A stretch of DNA of 20,401 bases, from assembly GCA_964373615.1 (NCBI GenBank), contig CAYJVP010000009.1:1-20401 (forward strand), read 5' to 3'. The stretch comes from CAYJVP01 sp964373615 (GTDB lineage Bacteria; Patescibacteriota; Patescibacteriia; UBA9934; GWF2-40-263). Below the pieces are notes generated by a model, which searched no databases, was not told where the DNA came from, and saw only the letters and a list, made by a program, of their open reading frames with translations. The position numbers and the translations under genes are program-made. Below are positions 13,651-20,401 of this stretch, piece after piece (position 1 is the first letter of the stretch; each line of letters opens with the position of its first letter).

Positions 13651-15987
13651 TTACCCTCGCACCACAAAATTCATCAACCTCCCCGGGACGTAGATTACTT
13701 TGGCGATCTCTTTACCCTCAAAATATTTTTGAACGTTCTCAATAGCCGAAGCGCGCTCACGCGCTTCGACCTCGGAGAGGTCCGGCGCGATCACCATCGT
13801 GCCGCGCAGCTTGCCATTCACCTGAATGGCGACTTCAACGAGCTCGTCGCGCGCAAGCTCCGGATCGTACGAAGGCCAGCTCTCGGTGAAAATCGATGTG
13901 GCGTGCCCAAGCCTCTCCCAAAGCTCTTCAGCAATGTGCGGAGCAAACGGAGCAAGAAGTTTCAAAAATGATCCGATCGCGTCAAAATCGACCTTTTCCT
14001 TTTCCTGCATTTCGTTCACGAGTTTCATCAAATGAGCCACGGCTGTATTGAACTTAAACGCCTCGATATCATCACCAACCCGCTTGATGCATTTTTGAAG
14101 CGATCGCGTCAAAATCGGATCATCCGCTTTCCCCGCCTTTTCAACCACGTTCCATGCTTTTTCTAAAAACCGACGCGCGCCCACCACGCCCTGCGGGTTC
14201 CATGGAATCGCCTCTTCAAACGGCCCCATGAACATTTCGTAGAGTCGGAGCGCATCCGCTCCGTATTCGCGCACCAAATCATCCGGATTCACCACGTTCC
14301 CTTTTGACTTGGACATCTTGCTCCCGTCCGAAGCCAAAATGAGGCCGTGGCTGTGGCGGCGTGCGTACGGCTCCGAGGTTGGCACATGCCCTCGGTCAAA
14401 TAAAAACTTGTTCCAGAAACGCGAATAGAGAAGATGAAGAACCGTGTGCTCCATGCCACCATTGTAAAGATCAACGGGCATCCAGTATGTCAACTTCTCT
14501 TTGGACGCAAATGCCTGGTCGTTGTGCGGGTCGACGTAGCGCAAAAAGTACCAGCTTGATCCGGCCCAGTTTGGCATGGTGTCTGTTTCGCGTTTTGCCG
14601 GACCTTTGCACTCTGGGCACGTCGTATTCACGAACTCCGGAATCGAAGCCAGGGGAGATTCGCCGGTGTCCGTTGGCTGGTAGCGCTCAACCTCCGGGAG
14701 CACAACAGGGAGCTGGTCATCCGGCACCGCCACCCATCCGTCCCGCTCCTTTGCACATCCGCTCTCGCAATGCACAAGCGGAATGGGTTCACCCCAGTAG
14801 CGCTGGCGAGAAAAAACCCAGTCGCGAAGTTTGTAACGCACGGCGCGAGTCGCCTTCGCACGGCTGATAGATTCATCAAAGCCCAAAAGCGGTCGGTCGA
14901 CGATCGGCAGATGCATGGTCTCGGCAAACTCACGATCGCGCTCATCGTGCTGTGGAACCCCCATAATCGCGCCCGTGCCATAGGATCCAAGAACGTAATC
15001 GGCGACCCAAACCTGAACCTTCTCGTTGTTTATCGGGTTGACCGCATAGATGTCGGAAAACACGCCCGTTTTCTTGCGTCCATCGGCCGTGCGATCCTGA
15101 TCCTTTTCACGCAAGGCCTTACGTACGTAATGTTTAACGGTCTCTGAAGCCTGCCAACCAACGTCCATCCACTTCTTTGCCATCTCTGGCGAGATCGCAA
15201 AAAAAGTGACGCCGTCAATCGTGTCCGGACGGGTCGTAAAAACCTTCACGTTGTGTTTATGATCCTCCTGACCAGGAATGTTGGTTAAATGAAATTCAAT
15301 CTCAGCGCCCTCACTTTTGCCAATCCAATTCTGCTGCTGCGTTTTGATCTTCGGGAGATAATCAACGGCGTCGAGATCAGAGAGAAGTCGATCCGCGTAT
15401 TTCGTAATCGCGATCATCCATTGTTCTTTTTCTCGTTTCTCAACAGGTCCACCGCAGCGATCGCAGACACCACCGACCGCCTCTTCGTTGGCAAGGCCGA
15501 TTTTGTCTTTCGGGCACCAATTAATTTCCGTCCTCGCTTTATAGGCAAGTCCGGCGCGAAAAAATTCCAAAAACATCCACTGGGTCCAGCGATAATATTT
15601 CGGATCGGTTGTATTGACTTCGCGCGACCAATCAAAACTGAGTCCAAGCGCTTTCAGCTGTCGTCGAAACGTATCCGTATTTTCTTTGGTGATCTCCTGA
15701 GGCGTGCGGTCGGTCTTGATCGCGTAGTTTTCTGTCGGGAGTCCAAACGCGTCCCAACCAATTGGATAGAGGACGTTCTTCCCTTCCATACGCTTTCGCC
15801 GCGCCACAATATCAAGCGCGGTGTAGCTTCGTGGATGCCCAAGATGAAGACCCGCGCCGGACGGATACGGGAACTCAATCAAACAATAAAATTTTTCACG
15901 CGACGGATCGTCCACAGCGGCAAACGCACCCGATCTCTCCCAGTGTTCCTGCCACTTTTTCTCAACGGATTGATGATCGTAAGGCAT
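13651..15987 (-). CDS. leuS: Leucyl-tRNA synthetase
   Basis: The product is 778 aa from the ATG at 15985-15987. It is a class I synthetase that charges tRNA-Leu and edits mischarged norvaline or isoleucine. FPYPSGAGLHLGHPRSYT holds the HLGH signature (48-51), and SDGSKMSKSKGN the KMSKS loop (about 557-561). The CP1 editing domain shows the threonine-rich FTTRPDTIDG and GTGAIMGVPQHDERD with the conserved editing Asp. CDRCGG is part of a zinc-binding segment. The C-terminal domain is present (VAIQVNGKLRGTM...VPGRLMNFVV). It is somewhat shorter than E. coli LeuRS (860 aa). An upstream GTG is possible but would be very close to the predicted transcription start; the ATG start MPYDHQSVEKKWQ fits the family. 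No Shine-Dalgarno. Confidence 0.96.
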   Translation of the reverse strand: MPYDHQSVEKKWQEHWERSGAFAAVDDPSREKFYCLIEFPYPSGAGLHLGHPRSYTALDIVARRKRMEGKNVLYPIGWDAFGLPTENYAIKTDRTPQEITKENTDTFRRQLKALGLSFDWSREVNTTDPKYYRWTQWMFLEFFRAGLAYKARTEINWCPKDKIGLANEEAVGGVCDRCGGPVEKREKEQWMIAITKYADRLLSDLDAVDYLPKIKTQQQNWIGKSEGAEIEFHLTNIPGQEDHKHNVKVFTTRPDTIDGVTFFAISPEMAKKWMDVGWQASETVKHYVRKALREKDQDRTADGRKKTGVFSDIYAVNPINNEKVQVWVADYVLGSYGTGAIMGVPQHDERDREFAETMHLPIVDRPLLGFDESISRAKATRAVRYKLRDWVFSRQRYWGEPIPLVHCESGCAKERDGWVAVPDDQLPVVLPEVERYQPTDTGESPLASIPEFVNTTCPECKGPAKRETDTMPNWAGSSWYFLRYVDPHNDQAFASKEKLTYWMPVDLYNGGMEHTVLHLLYSRFWNKFLFDRGHVPTSEPYARRHSHGLILASDGSKMSKSKGNVVNPDDLVREYGADALRLYEMFMGPFEEAIPWNPQGVVGARRFLEKAWNVVEKAGKADDPILTRSLQKCIKRVGDDIEAFKFNTAVAHLMKLVNEMQEKEKVDFDAIGSFLKLLAPFAPHIAEELWERLGHATSIFTESWPSYDPELARDELVEVAIQVNGKLRGTMVIAPDLSEVEARERASAIENVQKYFEGKEIAKVIYVPGRLMNFVVRG

Positions 15988-16003
15988 AGGTTTTGGTGCC
16001 AAC

Positions 16004-16009
16004 ACAATA
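16004..16009 (-). promoter_or_regulatory. Extended -10 promoter of leuS
   Basis: Minus strand TGC-TATTGT, 16 nt before the leuS ATG; no recognisable -35. It predicts a leader of about 9 nt without Shine-Dalgarno. Confidence 0.4.
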
Positions 16010-16060
16010 GCACAGCCCTGAAGGAAAAAAAGGGAGTGGCGGCAAATCAGAAAAACACGC

Positions 16061-16066
16061 TATGAT
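16061..16066 (+). promoter_or_regulatory. -10 box of the DoxX-like gene
   Basis: TATGAT ends 8 nt before the ATG at 16075, so the expected first transcribed base is at or next to the start codon (leaderless). No good -35 is seen. Confidence 0.45.
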
Positions 16067-16074
16067 GTGCGCGT

Positions 16075-17049
16075 ATGCGACATGCAACCATCCCTGCCAT
16101 CGCGCTCCTCTTTGTCCTTCTTGCAGCCTCCTCTGTTTCCGCTCACGTTGGGTATGTTCTGACCCCAGAGCAGCTCGCGGAAACGTCCGGCCGTGGCGAT
16201 CTGTTTCTCACGTCCGTGTTCACCGAACCCCTGAACGTTGTCCTTCTATTGATCGGGGTTGTAAGCCTGACCGCCATCCTCTGGCTTGCCGATCGATGTC
16301 AGCTCTACAAACGAATGGCGTCGCGTCTGCCGGATTACGTTCCTCTTTTCCCATGGATGGCGCGATTGAGCCTCGGCATCATGTTCATCGGCGCAGGCGC
16401 GGGAGGCGCATTGCTCAATCCCGCGTTTCCCACAAGTCCATTTGTCAGCTCGACGGAACTTCTTGTTGGCTTTTTGCTCCTTGCCGGTTTTCTCACCGCT
16501 CCGGCTTCCATGGTTGCTATCTTTTTTTGGCTCCTCGCTCTTTCAGAAAGCCAATACGCCCTGGGGAGTCTTGAGGTGCCTGCCCTGGCCCTGTTCCTGC
16601 TTGCCTCGGCAAACAGTCGCCCCGGCATCGATGACCTTTTACGCCTCCCCTTCACACCAGCTCTCCCGTTTCTGAAAAAACACGCGGTCACCATTCTGCG
16701 TTTCGGCATCGGCCTGTCCATGATCTACCTGGCCATTGTCGAAAAATTTCTGAACCCATTCATCTCAAAGGCGGTCGTGGACATGTACCAGCTCACACAG
16801 GTCATTCACGTCTCCGAAAAAATGTGGGTGCTCTCTGCTGGCATGACGGAACTGATCGTTGGTTTGTGCCTCCTCGTCGGATTCCGCACACGCACATTTG
16901 CCGCGATCGCATTCGTTGTTCTCACGGGGTCCTTTTTCTTTTTTCAAGAAGAGGTCTACGCACACATCACGCTCTTTGGTGTTCTCTCCATCCTGTTTGT
17001 GACCGGAGGCGGGGCGTGGTCTGTGGATCAGAGGCTTTCGCAAAGATAG
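16075..17049 (+). CDS. DoxX-like integral membrane protein with signal peptide
   Basis: The product is 324 aa. The N-terminus MRHATIPAIALLFVLLAASSVSA is a typical signal peptide with a likely cut before HVGYVL. About eight hydrophobic helices follow. The C-terminal half (LRFGIGLSMIYLAIVEKFLNP ... MTELIVGLCLLVGFRTRTFAAIAFVVL ... HITLFGVLSILFVTGG) has the layout of the DoxX/DoxD-like four-helix family. The first half (MARLSLGIMFIGAGAGGALLNP ... ELLVGFLLLAGFLTAPAS) looks like a second, diverged copy, so the protein may be an internal duplication. DoxX-type proteins are linked to thiol or quinone redox processes at the membrane, but no specific function can be given. It is a single gene with a -10 box 8 nt before the ATG and no Shine-Dalgarno, convergent with gdhA. 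Confidence 0.65.
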   Translation: MRHATIPAIALLFVLLAASSVSAHVGYVLTPEQLAETSGRGDLFLTSVFTEPLNVVLLLIGVVSLTAILWLADRCQLYKRMASRLPDYVPLFPWMARLSLGIMFIGAGAGGALLNPAFPTSPFVSSTELLVGFLLLAGFLTAPASMVAIFFWLLALSESQYALGSLEVPALALFLLASANSRPGIDDLLRLPFTPALPFLKKHAVTILRFGIGLSMIYLAIVEKFLNPFISKAVVDMYQLTQVIHVSEKMWVLSAGMTELIVGLCLLVGFRTRTFAAIAFVVLTGSFFFFQEEVYAHITLFGVLSILFVTGGGAWSVDQRLSQR

Positions 17050-17186
17050 ATGAAAAGCCGCGACCAGATGGGTCACGGCGAAGAGAGGGGAGGACGGGTG
17101 GAGGACGAAGCCGGCGGCGCGAGCTGCTCGGGGGTGATCAAGACATCCGCCGGAAAGGTATCTTGCGAAAATGCCTTCGTCAACGA

Positions 17187-18410
17187 TCAGGTTGCGGCTT
17201 GAATTCTCTCGAGAGCCACGACAAACGCGGCCTGTCGCAAGTCGCAGCCAAGCGTCTCTTTCTTTTCCCAAACCGCTTTTAAGGCCGCACGCATCCCCTC
17301 GCGCAATCGTTCAAACACCTGAGCCTCGGTCCAGGTTTCCCCGCTCATGTTCTGCGCCCATTCGAAATAACTGACCGTAACCCCGCCTGCGTTTGCGAGG
17401 ATGTCGGGAACGACAACGACCTCGCGTTTCGCTAAAATATCGTCGGCCTCGGGCGTGGTCGGACCATTGGCAAGTTCGACCACGGCCTTTGCCTTCACCC
17501 GCATAGCATTTTCCCAGGTGATCTGATTTTCAAGCGCGGCAGGAATCAGAATCCCGCATTCAAGTTCTAAAAGTTCTGCGTTGGTCACATCGTGGGCGCT
17601 GTAAAACCCCTGCACCGTGCCGACCTCTTTTTTATGCGCGAGAACGGCTTTGATATCAAGCCCTTCTTCGTTATGAATACCGCCCTTCGAATCAGAAACA
17701 GCAACCACTCGATAGCCATGACGATGGAAAAGTTCGGCGATGCGCTCGCCTGCGTTTCCAAACCCCTGCACCGCGACCGTGCACGTTTCCGGATCCATCG
17801 CGAGGCGCTCGCGCAATTCCTCAAACACGAAATACCCGCCGTCGCCCGTGGCCGTCGCCCGTCCAAGACTCCCGCCTGCCGCGATGGATTTTCCTGTCAC
17901 AACCGCTTTTGCTTTTGGCGCATGCGTGAGCTTTTCGTATTCGTCTGCAATCCAATCCATCTCGCGCGGAGTCGTCCCGACATCGGGCGCTGGAACGTCT
18001 TTTTCTGGCCCAATGATATCGACCATGCCGCGAACCCATCCGCGCGTGAGTCCCTCAAGCTCGCGCTCTGAAAGCTCTTTCGGATTCACATGCACGCCTC
18101 CCTTCGCACCGCCAAATGGAATATTTACAACCGCACACTTGAGCGCCATCCAAAATGCGAGCGCCCGGACTTCGTCCAGGTTTGTCTCGTGATGATAACG
18201 GATGCCACCTTTGTAAGGCCCGCGGGCATTGTTGTACTGGACGCGATAGCCCTTGAAGGTCTGCTCTTGGCCGGAGTTCATCTTTACCGTGATCTCGATC
18301 GTCTTTTCATGATTCGGCCGACGCATGGCCTCGAGAAACTTCGGATCGAAAGAGTGCAGCTTGGCCGCCCTCTCAAGTTGAGCTAAGGCATTGACAAAGG
18401 GATTTGACAT
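17187..18410 (-). CDS. gdhA: Glutamate dehydrogenase (Glu/Leu/Phe/Val dehydrogenase family)
   Basis: The product is 407 aa from the ATG at 18408-18410. The enzyme interconverts glutamate and 2-oxoglutarate plus ammonia with NAD(P). The substrate domain shows GPYKGGIRYH (K67), ALKCAVVNIPFGGAKGGV (K91 and K103) and PAPDVGTTPREMDW with the catalytic Asp. The coenzyme domain shows VAVQGFGNAG. ELANGPTTPEAD and PDILANAGGVTVSYFEW close the family pattern. Length fits the short hexameric class. The region directly upstream of the ATG is MITE M2, which separates the gene from its promoter. The element end provides AGAGG 5 nt before the ATG. An in-frame GTG at 18462-18464 inside the MITE would add 18 residues and is less likely. 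Confidence 0.93.
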   Translation of the reverse strand: MSNPFVNALAQLERAAKLHSFDPKFLEAMRRPNHEKTIEITVKMNSGQEQTFKGYRVQYNNARGPYKGGIRYHHETNLDEVRALAFWMALKCAVVNIPFGGAKGGVHVNPKELSERELEGLTRGWVRGMVDIIGPEKDVPAPDVGTTPREMDWIADEYEKLTHAPKAKAVVTGKSIAAGGSLGRATATGDGGYFVFEELRERLAMDPETCTVAVQGFGNAGERIAELFHRHGYRVVAVSDSKGGIHNEEGLDIKAVLAHKKEVGTVQGFYSAHDVTNAELLELECGILIPAALENQITWENAMRVKAKAVVELANGPTTPEADDILAKREVVVVPDILANAGGVTVSYFEWAQNMSGETWTEAQVFERLREGMRAALKAVWEKKETLGCDLRQAAFVVALERIQAAT

Positions 18411-18411
18411 A

Positions 18412-18570
18412 GGGACCTCTGCAAAACTGCGTCTTTTCGTCTCACGGGCGCCCGTCGACCCCACTCAACGTAGCTTTTACTACGTTTCGTGGGGCTCGAC
18501 AGCCCGTTCTCCGCCATAGGCGGATCCGCCTCCGGCGGAAACGAAAATCCATCAGTTTTTCAGAGGTCCC
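18412..18570. mobile_element. MITE M2, 159 bp, inserted at the gdhA start codon
   Basis: The ends are inverted: GGGACCTCTGCAAAACTG at the left and GGGACCTCTGAAAAACTG on the other strand at the right, with TTTTCGTYTC shared further in. A 4-bp duplication CATA flanks it (18408-18411 and 18571-18574). The core is a long hairpin, including CCCCAC/GTGGGG and AACGTAG/CTACGTT. No coding capacity. The right arm carries P-element copy 2 (18510-18539). Confidence 0.85.
18510..18539. repeat. Tandem dimer of a 15-bp palindrome (P element), copy 2
   Basis: Two units of TCCGCC-N3-GGCGGA with loops ATA and TCC. It is nested in the right arm of M2 only, just as copy 1 is nested in the right arm of M1. Loops differ and stems are identical between copies. 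Confidence 0.75.
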
Positions 18571-18593
18571 CATACCCATAGAATGTTCCCAGG

Positions 18594-18622
18594 ATAGTAC
18601 TACAAGGTGGGCCTGCCGACAA
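18594..18622 (-). promoter_or_regulatory. Original gdhA promoter, now separated from the gene by M2
   Basis: Minus strand TTGTCG (18617-18622), 17 nt, TACTAT (18594-18599). Without M2 the -10 would end about 20 nt before the gdhA ATG. With M2 the transcript must run through the 159-bp hairpin element. Confidence 0.5.
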
Positions 18623-18661
18623 CGGAGTGAATAATGAAAATTCTGTTTAGGGAAAACATCG

Positions 18662-18693
18662 AAAAAAAGAAAAGGACTCGCATGAGCGAGTCC
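18662..18693 (-). terminator. Terminator of the TnpB/Cas12-like gene
   Basis: Perfect 8-bp stem GGACTCGC/GCGAGTCC (18674-18681 with 18686-18693), 4-nt loop, followed on the minus strand by TTTTCTTTTTTT. It starts 5 nt after the stop codon. Confidence 0.92.
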
Positions 18694-18698
18694 GACGG

Positions 18699-20264
18699 TC
18701 AGGTTTTTTTCGCCTTCTTCGGCGACTGGTAGAACGAACGGGTCAGCTCGGCGAACACCCGCGCGGCGTTCGCGTCCGGATCCTCATCGGCCCCGCACGC
18801 GCCGCAATGCATGCGCGCATCGACGATCGTGATCCGGCGCTCGGCCTTCGGCTTCCCGCTGTTGCTCTCGCCGCAGCGAGAACAGGAGAACGTCCCGATC
18901 GCGGAGAAGAAGCTTGGGAGCTGCCTCTTGCGCTTCCTCGTCGGCACGGGGACACCGGCGAGAACCGCGTCGTTGGTGAGGCTTGTGACGAACTGTCCGA
19001 AGTCCCAGTGGCTCCGGAACAGGTTCAACTTCCGGTTCCGGGTAGACTTGTCCACGCCGGACACGTCCTCAATCCCGATCGCCGCCTTGCGCGCAACCGC
19101 CTTCGCGACGAGGTCGTTGACCACGGTCTCGCGCGCGCGCTTCATGCGCGCGCGGTAGCGCGGGAGTCGGTCCACACGTCCGTGATCGCGCGCGTATCCA
19201 CGCTCGCGGGCCATCTCCTCCACGAACTCCTTGATCGGCGACTGGTCGAACGCGCCCTCCTCGAGGATCGTGCCGTCGTGCCCTCGCACGCACCAGGCGA
19301 TCTGGAAGTACCCGATCCTGACTCCGATGAACGCCTCGGGAACGTACGGTTCCGGCTCCGGCACCGCAAACGAGATGGCGACGAACAGCCGCCCTTCCTT
19401 CTCGAACAGCTCGAGCGTCTTCGGCGTATTCTTGTCGTCCGCGAGCCGCGCTTCCTGTTCGGGCGCCGCGCGCACCGGCAGAAGCATCTGCTGGTTCGAG
19501 TCCGGCAGGCGGAACCTCGGATTCCTCTGGTCGCCGACCCGCAGCGGCATGAGCCGATTCACCCCCTTCTGCACGACCGACTCGCGATCGGGCTTGAACC
19601 CGCGCGCGAAGGTCGGCACGCTCACGAACAGCCGGCCGTTCTCGTGCTTGAACAGACGGAAATCGCCGGAGCGCGGCAGACGCGCCGGGACAGTACGCGG
19701 GGTTGCGGGCTGGCGGAGAATTTCCGCCGCCGCATCGATCGCCGCGTCGTCCTCGATCTCGTCGCGCAGCGTCGCGAGCGCGCGGGCGCGTTCGGCGTTG
19801 ATCTCCTCCTGACGGAAGAGCCGCGCCTTCGGCAACCCGACGTTCTCGCCGGTCAGCCGACCGGGGTCGCGCTCGGCTGTGGCCATGAGCTCGCTCGTCG
19901 AAAACAGGTTGCTCGCCGCCTTCACGAACGCCCCGGCGATCCAGGCGGAGTGGAGCCGCGTGCTGTACGCCGACACGTCCACCCGACTCGCGAGCCAGGT
20001 GTACATGTTGTTCGCGTCGGTCTTCCCGATCTTCGGCTGCCCGTCACGGTCGAGCACCGGCGCCCCAGCGTCGTCGACGACCGGATAGGTGAACGGCAGC
20101 TCGTCGAAGTGAGCGACCATCCACTGGACGATGTCGCGGTAGCACTCGCTCCAGAGCATGATGATCTCGCACGCGTCCGCGCGCTTGCGATGCGAGAGCC
20201 GGCAGGCCTGCCGCCCTTGGTTGTTGTACCCGTCCGCAACGGACAACTTTTCGGTAAGGAACAC
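18699..20264 (-). CDS. TnpB/Cas12-like RuvC-domain protein with a lost RuvC-I aspartate
   Basis: The product is 521 aa, within the range of large TnpB or small Cas12 proteins. Family members are RNA-guided nucleases or, when inactive, RNA-guided DNA binders. Residues 1 to about 190 are mainly helical. Two similar beta segments follow (GRLFVSVPTFA and GRLFVAISFAVPEPEP), matching the WED part before RuvC. RuvC-I reads FIGVRIGYFQIAW, where GIDxG is expected: the catalytic Asp is R316 (AGG at 19317-19319). RuvC-II IGIEDVSG keeps E399, RuvC-III DPDANAARVF keeps D497, and a zinc ribbon has C461, C464, C487 and C490. GTG start, GGAGG 5 nt upstream, own promoter and terminator. G+C is clearly above the neighbouring genes, suggesting transfer. 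No CRISPR array, Cas1/Cas2 or TnpA is in the window. Confidence 0.82.
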   Translation of the reverse strand: MFLTEKLSVADGYNNQGRQACRLSHRKRADACEIIMLWSECYRDIVQWMVAHFDELPFTYPVVDDAGAPVLDRDGQPKIGKTDANNMYTWLASRVDVSAYSTRLHSAWIAGAFVKAASNLFSTSELMATAERDPGRLTGENVGLPKARLFRQEEINAERARALATLRDEIEDDAAIDAAAEILRQPATPRTVPARLPRSGDFRLFKHENGRLFVSVPTFARGFKPDRESVVQKGVNRLMPLRVGDQRNPRFRLPDSNQQMLLPVRAAPEQEARLADDKNTPKTLELFEKEGRLFVAISFAVPEPEPYVPEAFIGVRIGYFQIAWCVRGHDGTILEEGAFDQSPIKEFVEEMARERGYARDHGRVDRLPRYRARMKRARETVVNDLVAKAVARKAAIGIEDVSGVDKSTRNRKLNLFRSHWDFGQFVTSLTNDAVLAGVPVPTRKRKRQLPSFFSAIGTFSCSRCGESNSGKPKAERRITIVDARMHCGACGADEDPDANAARVFAELTRSFYQSPKKAKKT

Positions 20265-20290
20265 CTACACCTCCCTTGCAGGAACGGCGT

Positions 20291-20320
20291 AAACTAGCAT
20301 GAAATCGATCGGCGTGTCAA
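20291..20320 (-). promoter_or_regulatory. Promoter of the TnpB/Cas12-like gene
   Basis: Minus strand TTGACA (20315-20320, perfect -35), 18 nt, TAGTTT (20291-20296) with an extended -10 TGC. A short leader with GGAGG at 20270-20274 precedes the GTG start. Confidence 0.55.
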
Positions 20321-20351
20321 CCGTTGCTGGAAGGAAGGAGGGAGTGAAAAT

Positions 20352-20389
20352 TGAAAAAATGAAAAAGAGGTCAACCGTGGTCAACCTCT
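20352..20389 (-). terminator. Terminator of a gene lying beyond the window
   Basis: On the minus strand an 11-bp stem (20379-20389 with 20366-20376, two G-U pairs) is followed by TTTTTCATTTTTTC. Read on the plus strand the two G-U pairs become C-A mismatches, so it acts on minus-strand transcripts coming from the right. It contains a direct repeat GGTCAACC-GT-GGTCAACC. Confidence 0.6.
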
Positions 20390-20401
20390 CGAAGGCGGAA
20401 G

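Noticed and set aside
13572..13667. 32-codon N-terminal extension of ugd
   Set aside because: It is encoded by the REP-like hairpin and the leuS 3' end; the Rossmann start of the family begins at the GTG at 13569-13571.
17050..17186. Possible gene or terminator between the DoxX-like gene and gdhA
   Set aside because: Only a short GCCG-GACC/GGTC-CGGC hairpin without a U-run is seen; no reading frame with a start signal.
18411..18464. 18-codon N-terminal extension of gdhA
   Set aside because: It is encoded by MITE M2; the AGAGG five bases before the ATG at 18408-18410 fits the family start better.
18807..20297. 496-codon plus-strand frame opposite the TnpB-like gene
   Set aside because: An antisense artefact of high G+C; the minus-strand frame has RuvC and zinc motifs, promoter, Shine-Dalgarno and terminator.
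20366..20389. GGTCAACC direct repeat considered as the start of a CRISPR array
   Set aside because: Only two 8-bp units 2 bp apart and no spacers; it folds as a terminator on the minus strand. An array beyond the window remains possible.

Overview
The window looks like chromosomal DNA of a small-genome bacterium, most likely Candidatus Patescibacteria (CPR). That assignment is inference. It rests on compact short-overlap operons, several genes that seem to be transcribed almost leaderless, a short M50 protease, and a ComEC whose membrane and metallo-beta-lactamase parts are separate genes. No rRNA is present to confirm it. Base composition is moderately GC-rich. The last gene (18699-20264, minus) is visibly richer in G+C than its neighbours.

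Layout. 1-1093 (minus) is the str operon rpsL-rpsG-fusA, with fusA cut by the window edge. 1222-1902 (minus) is an M50 site-2-type protease, divergent from rpmB (plus). 2243-6009 (minus) holds rdgB, a DCC-lipase maturation factor fusion, and murA with Asp at the fosfomycin-target position. tRNA-Pro(GGG) lies at 6107-6182 (plus). 6189-8760 is accessory: three copies of a 70-bp terminator-like repeat (R1), an intact GNAT acetyltransferase, an internally deleted copy of it, a candidate structured RNA and a 321-bp MITE. 8801-9668 (minus) is ndk plus a small unknown gene. 9888-15987 (minus) is leuS, ugd, comEC and a ComEC-type MBL hydrolase. 16075-17049 (plus) is a DoxX-like membrane protein. 17187-18410 (minus) is glutamate dehydrogenase. 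18699-20264 (minus) is a TnpB/Cas12-like protein.

Most striking features. (1) The TnpB/Cas12-like protein keeps the RuvC-II Glu, the RuvC-III Asp and a four-Cys zinc ribbon, but the RuvC-I Asp is replaced by Arg (codon AGG). It is therefore predicted to be a nuclease-dead, possibly RNA-guided, DNA-binding protein with its own promoter and terminator. (2) Three different MITE-like elements have inverted ends and target duplications: 8112-8432, 9694-9867 and 18412-18570. The last sits exactly at the gdhA start codon, regenerates the ATG in its target duplication and supplies a new Shine-Dalgarno. (3) Two of the MITEs carry, in one arm only, a tandem dimer of a 15-bp palindrome. (4) The R1-bounded units downstream of the tRNA resemble small duplicated cassettes.

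The housekeeping genes cover translation (S12, S7, EF-G, L28, LeuRS, tRNA-Pro), wall and sugar precursors (MurA, Ugd), nucleotide hygiene and balance (RdgB, Ndk), DNA uptake (ComEC plus MBL) and nitrogen metabolism (GDH). All functional assignments come from motifs read by eye. No database search was run.
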